In this document: one piece after another, positions 54,026-62,344 of the stretch
How positions within the stretch are numbered: the stretch's first letter is position 1
How the letters are laid out: each line of letters begins with the position of its first letter
NCBI RefSeq assembly: GCF_000374165.1
Contig: NZ_KB893714.1
Coordinates: 1 to 64,000 of the forward strand
Length of the DNA stretch: 64,000 nt
Direction: 5' to 3'
Source of the DNA: Parafrankia elaeagni
GTDB lineage: Bacteria; Actinomycetota; Actinomycetes; Frankiales; Frankiaceae
Notes under the pieces: generated by a model
Told to the model about the DNA's origin: nothing
The model's database searches: none
The model's input: only the letters and a program-made list of their open reading frames with translations
Program-made: the position numbers and the translations under genes

Positions 54026-54219
54026 CGAAGATGACACAGTCAACCCGAAATGTATTCCCATTCGGCCGCGAGGCCGTGGTCCGCGAAGACGCTCCCAAAA
54101 TACTACGAGCCTCTTGACGGCTTGCGGTAGCCATTCTGGCGCTGTAAGCTCCTATAGACCTATATCCGGAGATTGCGTTTCCGGATACGAGGATCACGCA
54201 AGATTTGGAGGATCGGCCC

Positions 54220-54822
54220 GTGGTCGACAATCGGCAAGAGATGCGTAACTACGTAGTCTTTTCTGCGGCACCCGGAATGGAACCGACCGAGGCTGCCCGC
54301 GTAAAAACCGGGCAGCCCGCTTCGCTTCCGGAGCGGTGGGTCCGGATAGTGTGCACCGTTTCGGCGCTGGCGTACCTCGCGATGATGTCCGCATGTGGCG
54401 ACGACTCCAGCCCGGATTCTGCCCGTGCTGTTGAGAGCAGCACTCAGTCATCAAGCACCCCATCCTCAGCCGCGCAACAAGCAAGCACGGCCTCCGGCGA
54501 TATTCGAATCGAGACAGCTCCGGTTGAGATGCAGGGGGCGCGAACCAATCTCATTGGGGGCGTACTTAGCCAAGACGACCAGTTGAAGTGCCTCTATCTC
54601 GCCGCAGACGACGGTGAGCGCATGCACCTCATCTTCCCTGCCGGCGCGCAGGTCAATAGCGATCCACTTCGAGTGGTTGACGCGACTGGGAAGACCATTG
54701 GCATCGTAGGTCAGCGGGTCTCATTCGGCGGCTCTGTCTCCGACCCGGAGGCAAGAGATGGCGGCGTCGATTCATGTGGCGCGACCAAGGCGATCTACGT
54801 CTGGTACCTGCCCACGAGCTGA
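54220..54822 (+). CDS. Putative lipoprotein
   Basis: A 200-residue protein. A hydrophobic segment IVCTVSALAYLAMMSAC (about residues 44-60) ends in a lipobox-like MSAC followed by GDDSS, and a Ser/Thr/Ala-rich linker follows. The long N-terminal part before the helix is unusual for a lipoprotein; it may be cytosolic, or translation may start later. The C-terminal domain has four conserved-looking Cys/Gly turns (DDQLKCLYLAADDG; GGVDSCGATKAIYVW). GTG 54220 has GGAGG seven bases upstream. No family recognised. Lower GC than the core genome. Confidence 0.55.
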   Translation: MVDNRQEMRNYVVFSAAPGMEPTEAARVKTGQPASLPERWVRIVCTVSALAYLAMMSACGDDSSPDSARAVESSTQSSSTPSSAAQQASTASGDIRIETAPVEMQGARTNLIGGVLSQDDQLKCLYLAADDGERMHLIFPAGAQVNSDPLRVVDATGKTIGIVGQRVSFGGSVSDPEARDGGVDSCGATKAIYVWYLPTS

Positions 54823-55259
54823 GGTGAGGATTCGGCCCCCGTGCTGGGTCGCGAGCGGGCGTGGGGCATTGTGTCGGGCACCAGAGTCCCGACGTCGAGG
54901 ATTTACGGCTCTTCACTGTCGAGTGGATTCCGTGTTTGATCGCCAACTTCCTGTGACGACTTGCGGTGACGGCTTTTACCGTAGTCACCGGTCGGATGCT
55001 AGAAAGGGCACATCCGCCGCCCGGAAAGATCGGCAATGCCTCCCGATATGCTCCCGGACCTCAGCGTCAACCGCCCGTCACGTGATCTAAGCCGTGGCGC
55101 GCGTGACAGCCCAAACTGAACAGCCAAGCTGCTGGACCCTGGCGGACGGCAGCAGACACCCGCGGACGGGGCGATCCTGGTCAACGGACAGGGCGGACGT
55201 CCACGGACATCAGTGGAAGATCCAGGTCTGACTACGGATTAGGTGCTTCGCGCCATGAG
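54823..55259. other. Gap with no supported gene
   Basis: About 437 bases between the lipoprotein and the minus-strand small protein. Short frames lack start signals. Base composition is below the window's average. Confidence 0.35.
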
Positions 55260-55505
55260 TTAATCCGACTTCCAGTCGATCAAGCGGTACCTTCCCGGTC
55301 GCACGTGAGCGAAGTCGTCGTAGGTGACTGCGTGATTTTTGCTCGCGTCGCGGCACATACGCGAGATGATGTGGGTCCTGATGGTCGATTCCTTGTAGCG
55401 GCTCCCGCGCCTTCGAAGCTCATTGACAGCGTCAATGAGTTCAAACTCGCCGTTCGCGTCGCAGATGGAAGGGACCGCATCGAGGATCTCCGAACGTGCT
55501 GTCAT
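55260..55505 (-). CDS. Small protein resembling DUF7669
   Basis: An 81-residue protein: ARSEILDAVPSICDANGEFE then LIDAVNELRRRGSRYKESTI and a C-terminal HVRPGRYRLI. The pattern of a helix, a second helix and a short beta wing fits small winged-helix DUF7669 domains often attached to restriction or defence genes. Here it stands alone. ATG 55505 is the only start next to the domain. Transferred DNA, by its composition and position in the accessory region. Confidence 0.5.
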   Translation of the reverse strand: MTARSEILDAVPSICDANGEFELIDAVNELRRRGSRYKESTIRTHIISRMCRDASKNHAVTYDDFAHVRPGRYRLIDWKSD

Positions 55506-55792
55506 GGGCCGAGTATGGCTGGAGCACGCGGTCGGACGGTAGTGCATGTTTTCGGACCGACTGACGGTGGGAGTGTGAGCAGGGCGCCCCGCCAGCGCGC
55601 CGCCGGCCCCAGCGCGCCCAGCGCGGGAGAGCCACACGGACGGAGACGCCCCCCGGGGGGCTGGAACCGTTCCGTGCCTGTTCCGTGGGCACTGATTCTG
55701 CCTCGTTGACCATGGGACTCAGCGGGACCTCCGGCCGAGCAGCGCCGCCAGCGCCGCAGCAGGTCACCAGCCGAACGAGCAGCCTCGCCGGA

Positions 55793-56140
55793 GTCTGCCC
55801 GCCATGTGCCCGCCGGGTGCGAATCCAGGATCTCACAGCCCGCTCCGGTGCTGTCCGTGACGTCACCCGTGGGCCCTGGATCGGCCGGCGGGCGGTAGCC
55901 CGTCAGTGCGTCCGCGGTCCGATCGTCGCCGAACCGTCCTGTTTGTTCACACAGTTCGCGTACACGCCGCGACAGGACGTCGACGCTGTGCCTGCCCGAC
56001 GGGCGACCTTTGTCGCCGGAACGCTGGCATTTCAGCCACAGCAGCAGCGACAGCGACACGGCGACGTGCCGCAGGCCCGTACTGCCGCCGCGCGAACGGG
56101 ATGTCGCCTGAGTCGGTGTTGCGCCGTCGGCTGTACGGGC
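55793..56140 (-). pseudogene. Decayed second copy of the integrase 3' end
   Basis: Compared with 47298-47680, this stretch is clearly the same sequence: matching blocks code for HPAGTWRADSGE, GAGCEILD, TADALTGYRPP, HSVDVL and LRHVAVSL. Insertions and frameshifts break the frame between these blocks, for example around the catalytic region, and no start exists. It is a remnant of a related element, fused at its left (5') side to the tail of a GNAT gene. Confidence 0.85.
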
Positions 56141-56154
56141 GCTGGCCGAAGGGC

Positions 56155-56606
56155 AGTCTCGTGAAGCCGGCACTTTCGTAGGTGGCTCGCGCGGATGCAT
56201 GGCCCGAATCGCCTCCGGTAACGACCACGGCAACGCCGCACCCAGATCTTCGGATGTGATCAACGGCTTACGTCATCAAGGAATTTCCGATGCTCTTCCG
56301 TTGATGATGCGGGTCGACGCCGACTATCTCAATCTCACCGCTACTCGACTCCAGATCAACGATGACGGCGACGAAACCGACGGGGTGTCCGTCGACGTCC
56401 ACGACCCAGACTCTGGCCTTATCCCCCAGACAGACCCCGCGCACGAACTCGGCATGAGACATGTGCCAGTCCGGATACACCCGGAGAAAGACGGCACGCC
56501 CGAACACCTGCTCGACCGACGCGAACACCGGGTCCCATGCATCCACCGAGAACGCAACCACCTCGTCCACGTCTGCGGTGGTCAGCGGCCGTATCACCAG
56601 ATCCAC
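56155..56606 (-). pseudogene. GNAT-family N-acetyltransferase with in-frame stop
   Basis: GTG 56606 begins DLVIRPLTTADVDEVVAFSVD, and the acetyl-CoA loop is near HHQRKSIGNSL, but a TAA follows at 56268-56270 after 112 residues. Downstream in the same frame the fold resumes (AVDHIRRSGCGV, VVVTGGDSGHASARATYESA, GFTRLP), so one nonsense mutation splits an otherwise good gene. Its end runs into the integrase remnant. The truncated protein would lack the last strands and helix. Confidence 0.8.
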
Positions 56607-56630
56607 AGACGTATCACCAGATCCACAGAC
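56591..56630. repeat. 20-bp perfect tandem duplication at the GNAT start
   Basis: Two exact copies, each beginning GTATCACCAG (56591-56610, 56611-56630), span the GNAT start codon. On the minus strand the upstream copy also has a GTG start, but its frame runs into a stop after ten codons. Confidence 0.9.
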
Positions 56631-56679
56631 TCAGTGTGCCCGGCGTGGTGGTTCAGCCAATCGATTTTCCCTGTCCTGT

Positions 56680-56715
56680 AGCGTCACGCGAGCCCTGGAG
56701 CGTCACGCGAGCCGA
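56680..56715. repeat. Short direct repeat GCGTCACGCGAGCC
   Basis: Two copies separated by five bases lie at the right boundary of the accessory region, just before chromosomal genes resume. Confidence 0.6.
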
Positions 56716-56771
56716 GCCCTCGATGTTTGGCGGCGATTGGATTGCCACTGCGCGGTGGAGGGCACGCCGAG

Positions 56772-57242
56772 ATGGTGATGAGAAGCGACGTCCCGCACAC
56801 CACGAACCGGTTGGGCGCCGCGGGGGCCGACGGCGACCGGACTGTCCCGGAGATCGACGACGCGACCGCGGTTGCCGCCGGCAAGCTGAGCGAGGCACTG
56901 GAGTGGGTGGAACGGGCCCGCGGTGCGCTGTACTCGTTCCATCATCTTTCCGGGCGTGCTGACATCATTCTGGGCGAGGCGCTCGAGGCACTGCGTGAGG
57001 CCGGCCACGAGCGTGTTGCCGCCGAGGTCCGGAAGGAGCTGCACGGGCGCAATGTCCTGGACGGCAGGTGGACCTTCCAGATCGTCGAGGAATACGACGC
57101 GCTGTACTACCGGCCCTTCGTGACGGCGGAGGAGCGGGTGCGCGGTCAGCTCGTCGGCGGGCACCGGCATGTTCATGAGGCGCGGATGAAGGCGGACGAG
57201 CGCACCGGGGCCGGCCGTGACTGCTGGGGTTCCGGCGCCTGA
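56772..57242 (+). CDS. Conserved hypothetical protein
   Basis: A 156-residue protein. The region LSEALEWVERARGALYSFHH, then DIILGEALEALREAGHERVA, VRKELHGRNVLDGRWTFQIVE and DALYYRPFV is well-structured, mostly helical, and looks conserved in actinobacteria, but has no named domain I can recall. ATG 56772 or ATG 56778 starts it. Its last 70 bases overlap the 3' end of the FUSC gene tail to tail. Confidence 0.7.
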   Translation: MVMRSDVPHTTNRLGAAGADGDRTVPEIDDATAVAAGKLSEALEWVERARGALYSFHHLSGRADIILGEALEALREAGHERVAAEVRKELHGRNVLDGRWTFQIVEEYDALYYRPFVTAEERVRGQLVGGHRHVHEARMKADERTGAGRDCWGSGA

Positions 57243-59890
57243 CCCCCGGTGGGCCCCGGGCCGCCGGAGGACCACAGGCCGTCCACGTCGTCGCCGGCGG
57301 GGCGTTCGAGTGCGAGCGCGGCGGCCGTCATCATCGGCTCGATGCCTCGCAGGATGTCGATGTAGGCCGCGCGGGCGGCGAGCGCGATGCCGGCGACCGT
57401 CTCCGGTCTCGGGCCGGTCCCGGGGCGCGTACTCCCGGACCTCGTGGCCCCGATCTCCGCGTCGTTGCCACCCGCGTCGTTGCCACCCGCGTCGATGCCA
57501 CCCGCGTCGATGCCACCCGCGTCGATGCTTCGCAGCAGGGCCAGACCCGCCGGGCCGCCCCCGCCCGGGGTCAGGTCGGGGGCCGGTGGTCGGCCGGCGA
57601 CGCCGAGGGCGTCCGCGAAACGGCGGTACCAGAAGCACAGGCCTTCGACGTCCTGGGAGAGGGCGGCTCGGGCTGCCGGGAAGGCAGCGCCGAACTCGGT
57701 GCTCCTGTCGATCTCCGGCAGGTCTGCGGGCCAGGGGACGTCCCCCTGTCTCAGCAGCTGGGCCGTGCGGCGGATGCGCTGGGCGCCGGCGACGATCATC
57801 ATCAGGGCATCGATGTCGAAGCGCTCCGGCGGGTCCTCGACGAGAAAGTGCCGCACGGCGTCGTCGAGGAGACGCCCGGCGCGGACGGCGCCGCGGGCGG
57901 CGCGGGCCGCCTCGTCCGGCGTCCGGCCGGGTTGCTGCTGCTCGTGGGGCAGGGTGGAGGCGGCGAGGACGAGGGAATGTACGGCGCTCAGGTAGGCGGC
58001 CCGGGCCCGGGCCCGCAGGACGGCGACCGCACCGCGCGGCCACAGCAGCGCACCGGCCGCGATGCTGACGGCGAACCCGATGATCACATCCTCGATCCGG
58101 ACGATCCCGATCCGCCATCCCGCCGGCTCCACGATGTTGAACAGCAGGATCACCGTGGCCGTGAAGCCGGCCTGCCCGAGCGCGAAGGCACCCAGCCGGC
58201 GTGCGTAGCTCCCGAGAAAAACAGCAAGCGGGAGCAGTGCCCACAGGCCGGCGGTCGTGTCGCCGGCGACGATGACGACGAGGCCGCCCGCCGCGATGCC
58301 GATCACGGTGCCCGCCAGCGCCCGCAGGGCGGCCGAGGCGGTCGCCATCGCGTTGGTGCGCAGCACGGACAGGGTCCCCAGGACCACCCAGAACGCTTGG
58401 TCGACACCGACCAGCTGGGCGATGACCACCGCGAGCGCGATCCCCAGGGCTTTTCGCACACTGTTGCGGAACCACACCGAACGGGTGCTGGCATAGCCGA
58501 CGGCGAGATCTGTCGCCACGCTTCCCCGCTCCCGGACCCAGCTCCGCAGCCGGGTCAGCTCCGTCGCGGGCAGGCTGCCGGGCATCCGGCCCGGACGACG
58601 GCTGGGGGCGGTGGCCTTCAGGACGTTCAGGGCCAGGTCACGGGTGCCCCGAGCCAGCCGGCGAAGGCGGAACGCCTCCGCGGCTGCGAGCGCCGGAGGG
58701 CTGTGCCCAGGCACCTCGGCCGCGGCGGATGCCCCCAGTTCGCCGGGCTGGTCGGTGCCGGGGGCCCGCCTCGGCGATGCGGGGGCGTCCTGGCTCCTGA
58801 GGTATCGCAGGAGTGCTGCGCGCATGGCCCGTTCGGACCGTTCCAGCCGGGCCATCCCGAGGCGGTCGTCGGCCTGGTGGGCGTCACCGGGCCGGGGCCC
58901 GCCCTGGGAGCTGCGCCGGAGTCCGTGGTGGTGGTATCGCGAGGGCTCGATCCTGGTCGCGACCGCGTGCAGCGTCGCCGCGACCGCCTCGTGGATCTCG
59001 GCGGCCTCGGCGGGAAAGCAGGCCCGAGCGGTCCGGTCCCGCTCGGGCCAGGGCAACGCGAACGGGAGCAGCCAGTTGAGGTCGATGAAGATGTAGCCGA
59101 GTGCCGCGGCCCGTCCACCCAGCCCGGTCGGGCGGTGGGCCGTCGCGGCGAACTCCCGCCGCAGCCGCAGCAGTTCCGCCCAGACCCGCGCTGTCTCGTC
59201 AGCGTCGGTGTTCATGTCGGTGTCAGTGTCGGTGTGCTCCTGGCCGGCAGCAGGCTCCCGGCCGGCGGTACGTTCCCGGCCGGCGGCAGGCGGCCAGGTC
59301 ACCCCGGCGGCGAGGGCCCGGGAGGCGGCGGCGATGTTGGCACGCAGCCGGTCGGGTGGGCGGCGTGGCCACAGCACCAGCACGGCGACGATCGACCCTG
59401 CGGCGCCGAGCCCCCACCCGGCCAGGCGTTCGGGGATCGCCGCGAGCGGGCCGGGGGTCATCACTGACAGCACGAACGCGAGCAGAGCGGAGCGGCCCGC
59501 AACCGCCACGTAGGGGTTGAGAACACCGGCGAACATGACGACGAAGGCGACAACCGCCGAGGCGACGGCCGCCAGCGCCAGCGTCCGCGAGCAGAGCGTG
59601 CCCAGCACGATCAGCAGCGCACCGCTCGCCGTGAGCGTCAGATAGGCGCGCAGCCGTTCCCGCCCGGTGCCTTCGAAGTCGACGAACTCGAGCAGCGCGA
59701 TGACACCGAACCAGGCGAAGAGGCACATCCGCACATTGCCGACGAGTGCGAACGCACCCACCAGGACGACGGGCGCCACGATCGCGACCCGGGCCGCCGA
59801 GGTGAGGCAGAAGCGCCCGGGGTCACGGGTGCCGAGCCACCGCAGCCACCGCAGCCACCGTCGCTGTCGCCGTCGCTGTCGCCGTCGCAT
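57173..59890 (-). CDS. FUSC-family (aromatic-acid/fusaric-acid exporter-like) membrane protein
   Basis: A 905-residue protein with two membrane blocks (about residues 33-175 and 485-620), each followed by a cytosolic helical domain, the FUSC layout. FRNSVRKALGIALAVVIAQL and FWVVLGTLSVLRTNA are diagnostic for the second block. Such proteins export aromatic acids or toxic compounds. A 15-bp tandem repeat codes DAGGN/DAGGI near the C-terminus (57459-57529), and Asp/Thr-rich and Arg/Gln-rich runs occur elsewhere. The start at ATG 59890 precedes a run of RRQRR; a later start is possible. Confidence 0.85.
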   Translation of the reverse strand: MRRRQRRRQRRWLRWLRWLGTRDPGRFCLTSAARVAIVAPVVLVGAFALVGNVRMCLFAWFGVIALLEFVDFEGTGRERLRAYLTLTASGALLIVLGTLCSRTLALAAVASAVVAFVVMFAGVLNPYVAVAGRSALLAFVLSVMTPGPLAAIPERLAGWGLGAAGSIVAVLVLWPRRPPDRLRANIAAASRALAAGVTWPPAAGRERTAGREPAAGQEHTDTDTDMNTDADETARVWAELLRLRREFAATAHRPTGLGGRAAALGYIFIDLNWLLPFALPWPERDRTARACFPAEAAEIHEAVAATLHAVATRIEPSRYHHHGLRRSSQGGPRPGDAHQADDRLGMARLERSERAMRAALLRYLRSQDAPASPRRAPGTDQPGELGASAAAEVPGHSPPALAAAEAFRLRRLARGTRDLALNVLKATAPSRRPGRMPGSLPATELTRLRSWVRERGSVATDLAVGYASTRSVWFRNSVRKALGIALAVVIAQLVGVDQAFWVVLGTLSVLRTNAMATASAALRALAGTVIGIAAGGLVVIVAGDTTAGLWALLPLAVFLGSYARRLGAFALGQAGFTATVILLFNIVEPAGWRIGIVRIEDVIIGFAVSIAAGALLWPRGAVAVLRARARAAYLSAVHSLVLAASTLPHEQQQPGRTPDEAARAARGAVRAGRLLDDAVRHFLVEDPPERFDIDALMMIVAGAQRIRRTAQLLRQGDVPWPADLPEIDRSTEFGAAFPAARAALSQDVEGLCFWYRRFADALGVAGRPPAPDLTPGGGGPAGLALLRSIDAGGIDAGGIDAGGNDAGGNDAEIGATRSGSTRPGTGPRPETVAGIALAARAAYIDILRGIEPMMTAAALALERPAGDDVDGLWSSGGPGPTGGQAPEPQQSRPAPVRSSAFIRAS
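57459..57529. repeat. 15-bp tandem repeat inside the FUSC gene
   Basis: Four full copies and one partial copy of GCGTCG(T/A)TGCCACCC. The unit keeps the frame and adds DAGGN/DAGGI blocks to the cytosolic part, so copy number can vary without breaking the gene. Confidence 0.9.
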
Positions 59891-60022
59891 CGAGGTAGGC
59901 GCTACCCGGCTGGGAGCTCACGATGCGCGCGCCCCGCCGGTTCGCCCGCCCCGGCCGGATGGTCCGGCCCCCACCGGGGCGAGCGTTCGGGCGTGTGGAC
60001 AGGCCTGGGTAGCAGCCGCTAC

Positions 60023-60784
60023 TCAGGCGTCCCGGCGCTTCGCGGCGACGAGACCGGCTGCCAGCAGAACCAGGCAGACCACCGCGAAGTAGATCAACGA
60101 CCCCCAGGGGCCGAAGGGCAGCCCCTCGATGACCGGCGGGCCGTCGCTGGCCTCCGGCTGGCCCGCGACGACGAAGTTGTTCCCGACGATGAAGGGCAGC
60201 CAGTCCTGGATGTGCTCCCCGATCCGGGGGATGACGGGCAGCAGGCTCTCGGCGAGGAACAGGTACACCAGCATGACCACGACTGCGCCGGCCGTGTGCC
60301 TGATCAGGAGAGCCAGGCCGATCGCGAAGACCGCGGCGAGCAGGTAGATCAGCCCGACGCCGAAGACGTTGCGGTACTCCTGGCTGGTGTCCAGCGCGAG
60401 CGGAGCATCAGGCTGGATGACCTTCGCGAGGCCCCAGGACGCGATCGCTGTGATCTCGCCGACGATGCCGGCGAGCCCGGCGACGACCACGGTCTTCGCC
60501 AGCAGTGCGGGGGTGCGGCCGGGGACGGCGAGGAACGTCGACCGGATCGTCCCGAACCGGTACTCGGTGGTGACGGCCAGCGCCGCCATCACCATCATCA
60601 CGACCAGCCCGAAGTTGTAGGCGAACTGGGTGGTCGCCGGCGTGAGGCTGTCCAGGTCGTCCGAGGCGGTCGCCGCACTGAAGATGGCCGTGAGGCCGAC
60701 GGTCAGCGCCACCGCGATGATCATGCACCACCACGGCGAACGGGTGGAGAAGAGCTTGATCCGCTCGACAGTCAGCAGCGTCAT
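60023..60784 (-). CDS. ABC transporter permease
   Basis: A 253-residue ABC-2-type permease with about six membrane helices. It starts MTLLTVERIKLFSTRSPWWC, like permeases that pair with separate ATPases. FGTIRSTFLAVPGRTPALLAKT and NVFGVGLIYLLAAVFAIGLAL fit. The start codon overlaps the stop of the ATPase gene (ATGA). The substrate is unknown. Confidence 0.9.
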   Translation of the reverse strand: MTLLTVERIKLFSTRSPWWCMIIAVALTVGLTAIFSAATASDDLDSLTPATTQFAYNFGLVVMMVMAALAVTTEYRFGTIRSTFLAVPGRTPALLAKTVVVAGLAGIVGEITAIASWGLAKVIQPDAPLALDTSQEYRNVFGVGLIYLLAAVFAIGLALLIRHTAGAVVVMLVYLFLAESLLPVIPRIGEHIQDWLPFIVGNNFVVAGQPEASDGPPVIEGLPFGPWGSLIYFAVVCLVLLAAGLVAAKRRDA

Positions 60785-61950
60785 GGCTTACCCGCCCTCC
60801 GGGCCTCGGCCTCGGCCTCGGGCTGCGAGGCAGGCGGGGCGGGCGCCCCGGCCGGGCCCCCGGAAACCCCAGGGATGACTGGACCCGGCGGCACCGGGCC
60901 GGCGCCGGAACCGGGCGAGGGCACGGTGCCCGGCGGTGGGAAGGCCGCCGATGGCACACCCGGACCACCCGGACCACCCGGACCACCCGGCCCGCCCGGC
61001 CCACCTGGCGCAGGACCGGCCGAGGTGTGGCCGCCGGCCTGGTACTCGACGTCCCCACCGGTCATCTGGATGAAGGCCTGTTCCAGGGAGCCGCGGGACT
61101 CGGTGAGCTCGTGCAGCACCAGGCCGACCGTGCCCGCCAACTCGCCGACCTGCTCGGTGGAGGTGCCCCGGACGATCAGCGCAGCCGGGGAGTCCTCGGT
61201 GGCCGGAGCCTCCTGAACTGCCAGGCCCTGCCCGGTCAGCACGCCGTAGAGACGAGCCAGCTCAGGCCCGCGCACTCGCACCGAGGAGTCGGAGGCCGAC
61301 TCGATGAAGCTCTTGGTGCTGGTCTGGGCAATGAGTCGACCGCGGCCGATGACGATCAGTTCCTGCGCCGTCAGCGCCATCTCGGAAAGCAGGTGGCTGG
61401 AAACGAACACCGTGCGGCCCTCGTGTGCCAGCCGGTGCATGAACTGGCGGATCCAGAGAATGCCCTCCGGGTCGAGGCCGTTCACGGGCTCGTCAAAGAG
61501 AAGGACTCCGGGGTCGCCCAGCAGCGCGACCGCGATGCCCAGGCGCTGGGCCATACCGAGCGAATAGCCCCCGGCCCGGCGTCCGGCGACGCCGGTGAGG
61601 CCGACGATCTCCAGTACCTCGTCGACCCGCTTCGCCGGAATGCGGTTGGACGCCGCCATCCAGCGCAGGTGCGACCGCGCCGAGCGGTTCGGGTGCACCC
61701 ATTTCGCCTCCAGCAGCGCGCCCACCTCGCGCAGCGGCTCCTTGAGATCCGCGTAGCGGCGGCCACCGATGCGGACGTCGCCGGCCGAGGGGTGGTCGAG
61801 CCCGAGAATCATCCGCATTGTCGTCGACTTCCCGGCGCCGTTGGGGCCGAGAAAACCGGTCACCTTGCCGGGCTGAACACTGAATGTCAGGGCGTTGACC
61901 GCTGTGGTCCGCCCGTAGCGCTTCGTCAGCCCGCGTGCCTCGATCATCAC
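60781..61950 (-). CDS. ABC transporter ATP-binding protein with collagen-like tail
   Basis: A 389-residue ATPase. Walker A is GPNGAGKST near residue 37, the signature is YSLGMAQRLGIA, Walker B is VLLFDEPVNGLDPEG and the switch His is in VFVSSHLLSEM. Residues 1-300 match DrrA-type subunits. The last 80 residues are Gly/Pro-rich with about five GGP repeats encoded by a 9-bp tandem repeat (60960-61010). ATG 61950 is the family start. It forms an operon with the permease. Confidence 0.93.
   Translation of the reverse strand: MMIEARGLTKRYGRTTAVNALTFSVQPGKVTGFLGPNGAGKSTTMRMILGLDHPSAGDVRIGGRRYADLKEPLREVGALLEAKWVHPNRSARSHLRWMAASNRIPAKRVDEVLEIVGLTGVAGRRAGGYSLGMAQRLGIAVALLGDPGVLLFDEPVNGLDPEGILWIRQFMHRLAHEGRTVFVSSHLLSEMALTAQELIVIGRGRLIAQTSTKSFIESASDSSVRVRGPELARLYGVLTGQGLAVQEAPATEDSPAALIVRGTSTEQVGELAGTVGLVLHELTESRGSLEQAFIQMTGGDVEYQAGGHTSAGPAPGGPGGPGGPGGPGGPGVPSAAFPPPGTVPSPGSGAGPVPPGPVIPGVSGGPAGAPAPPASQPEAEAEARRAGKP
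60960..61010. repeat. 9-bp tandem repeat in the ABC ATPase gene
   Basis: Repeats of CCGGACCAC and close variants encode the Gly-Gly-Pro run in the ATPase tail. Copy number could vary in frame. Confidence 0.8.
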
Positions 61951-62344
61951 GCTCCTCTCATGATCCGAGTCGGGCTCCGGCGGCCCCGTCTGCCCACCGC
62001 CGCTGGCCAGATGGTTGCATCGCCAGCCGACACTTCCGGAGCATGGGGGTCACCGAAAGACATGTGGCCTGTCGGGAGCCCGACAGGCCACATGTTTCCG
62101 GTCGCCGCCTGAACAAATCCCGTCCAGTACACACGGGACGGAACTCGTTGGCCATCGGGCTGTCCCCCGAGGCCAGGGTACGGTCAACCGGAATACCGCT
62201 CGGATGCGCCGAGGCGCCCACAGGCGTGATCTGACCGGCGGCCGGGTACGCGACCCGGCCCCGCAGGCGGCTGAGCTCGGTTCGGAGAGCTGAGCTCGGT
62301 TCGGAGAGGAGCGGGGCCCGGCGCAGGCGCCGAGCCGCACCGTC
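61951..62344. other. Gap between ABC operon and oxidoreductase
   Basis: About 394 bases with no gene. It contains the 34-base palindrome at 62061-62094 and a 19-base tandem duplication near 62271-62308, and must hold the ABC-operon promoter. Confidence 0.4.
62061..62094. terminator. Perfect 16-bp palindrome with two-base loop
   Basis: Arms 62061-62076 and 62079-62094 are exact complements around AG, with weak A/T extension on both sides. It is well beyond the stop of the minus-strand oxidoreductase (62345) and upstream of the ABC operon. It may be a terminator, an operator or an inserted palindromic element. Confidence 0.5.

Noticed and set aside
55947-56228. Separate 93-residue gene
   Set aside because: It is the tail of the GNAT pseudogene running into the integrase remnant, not an independent gene.
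56703-58475. 590-codon minus-strand frame overlapping the FUSC gene
   Set aside because: Out-of-frame reading of the exporter's repeats, with Arg/Gly runs.
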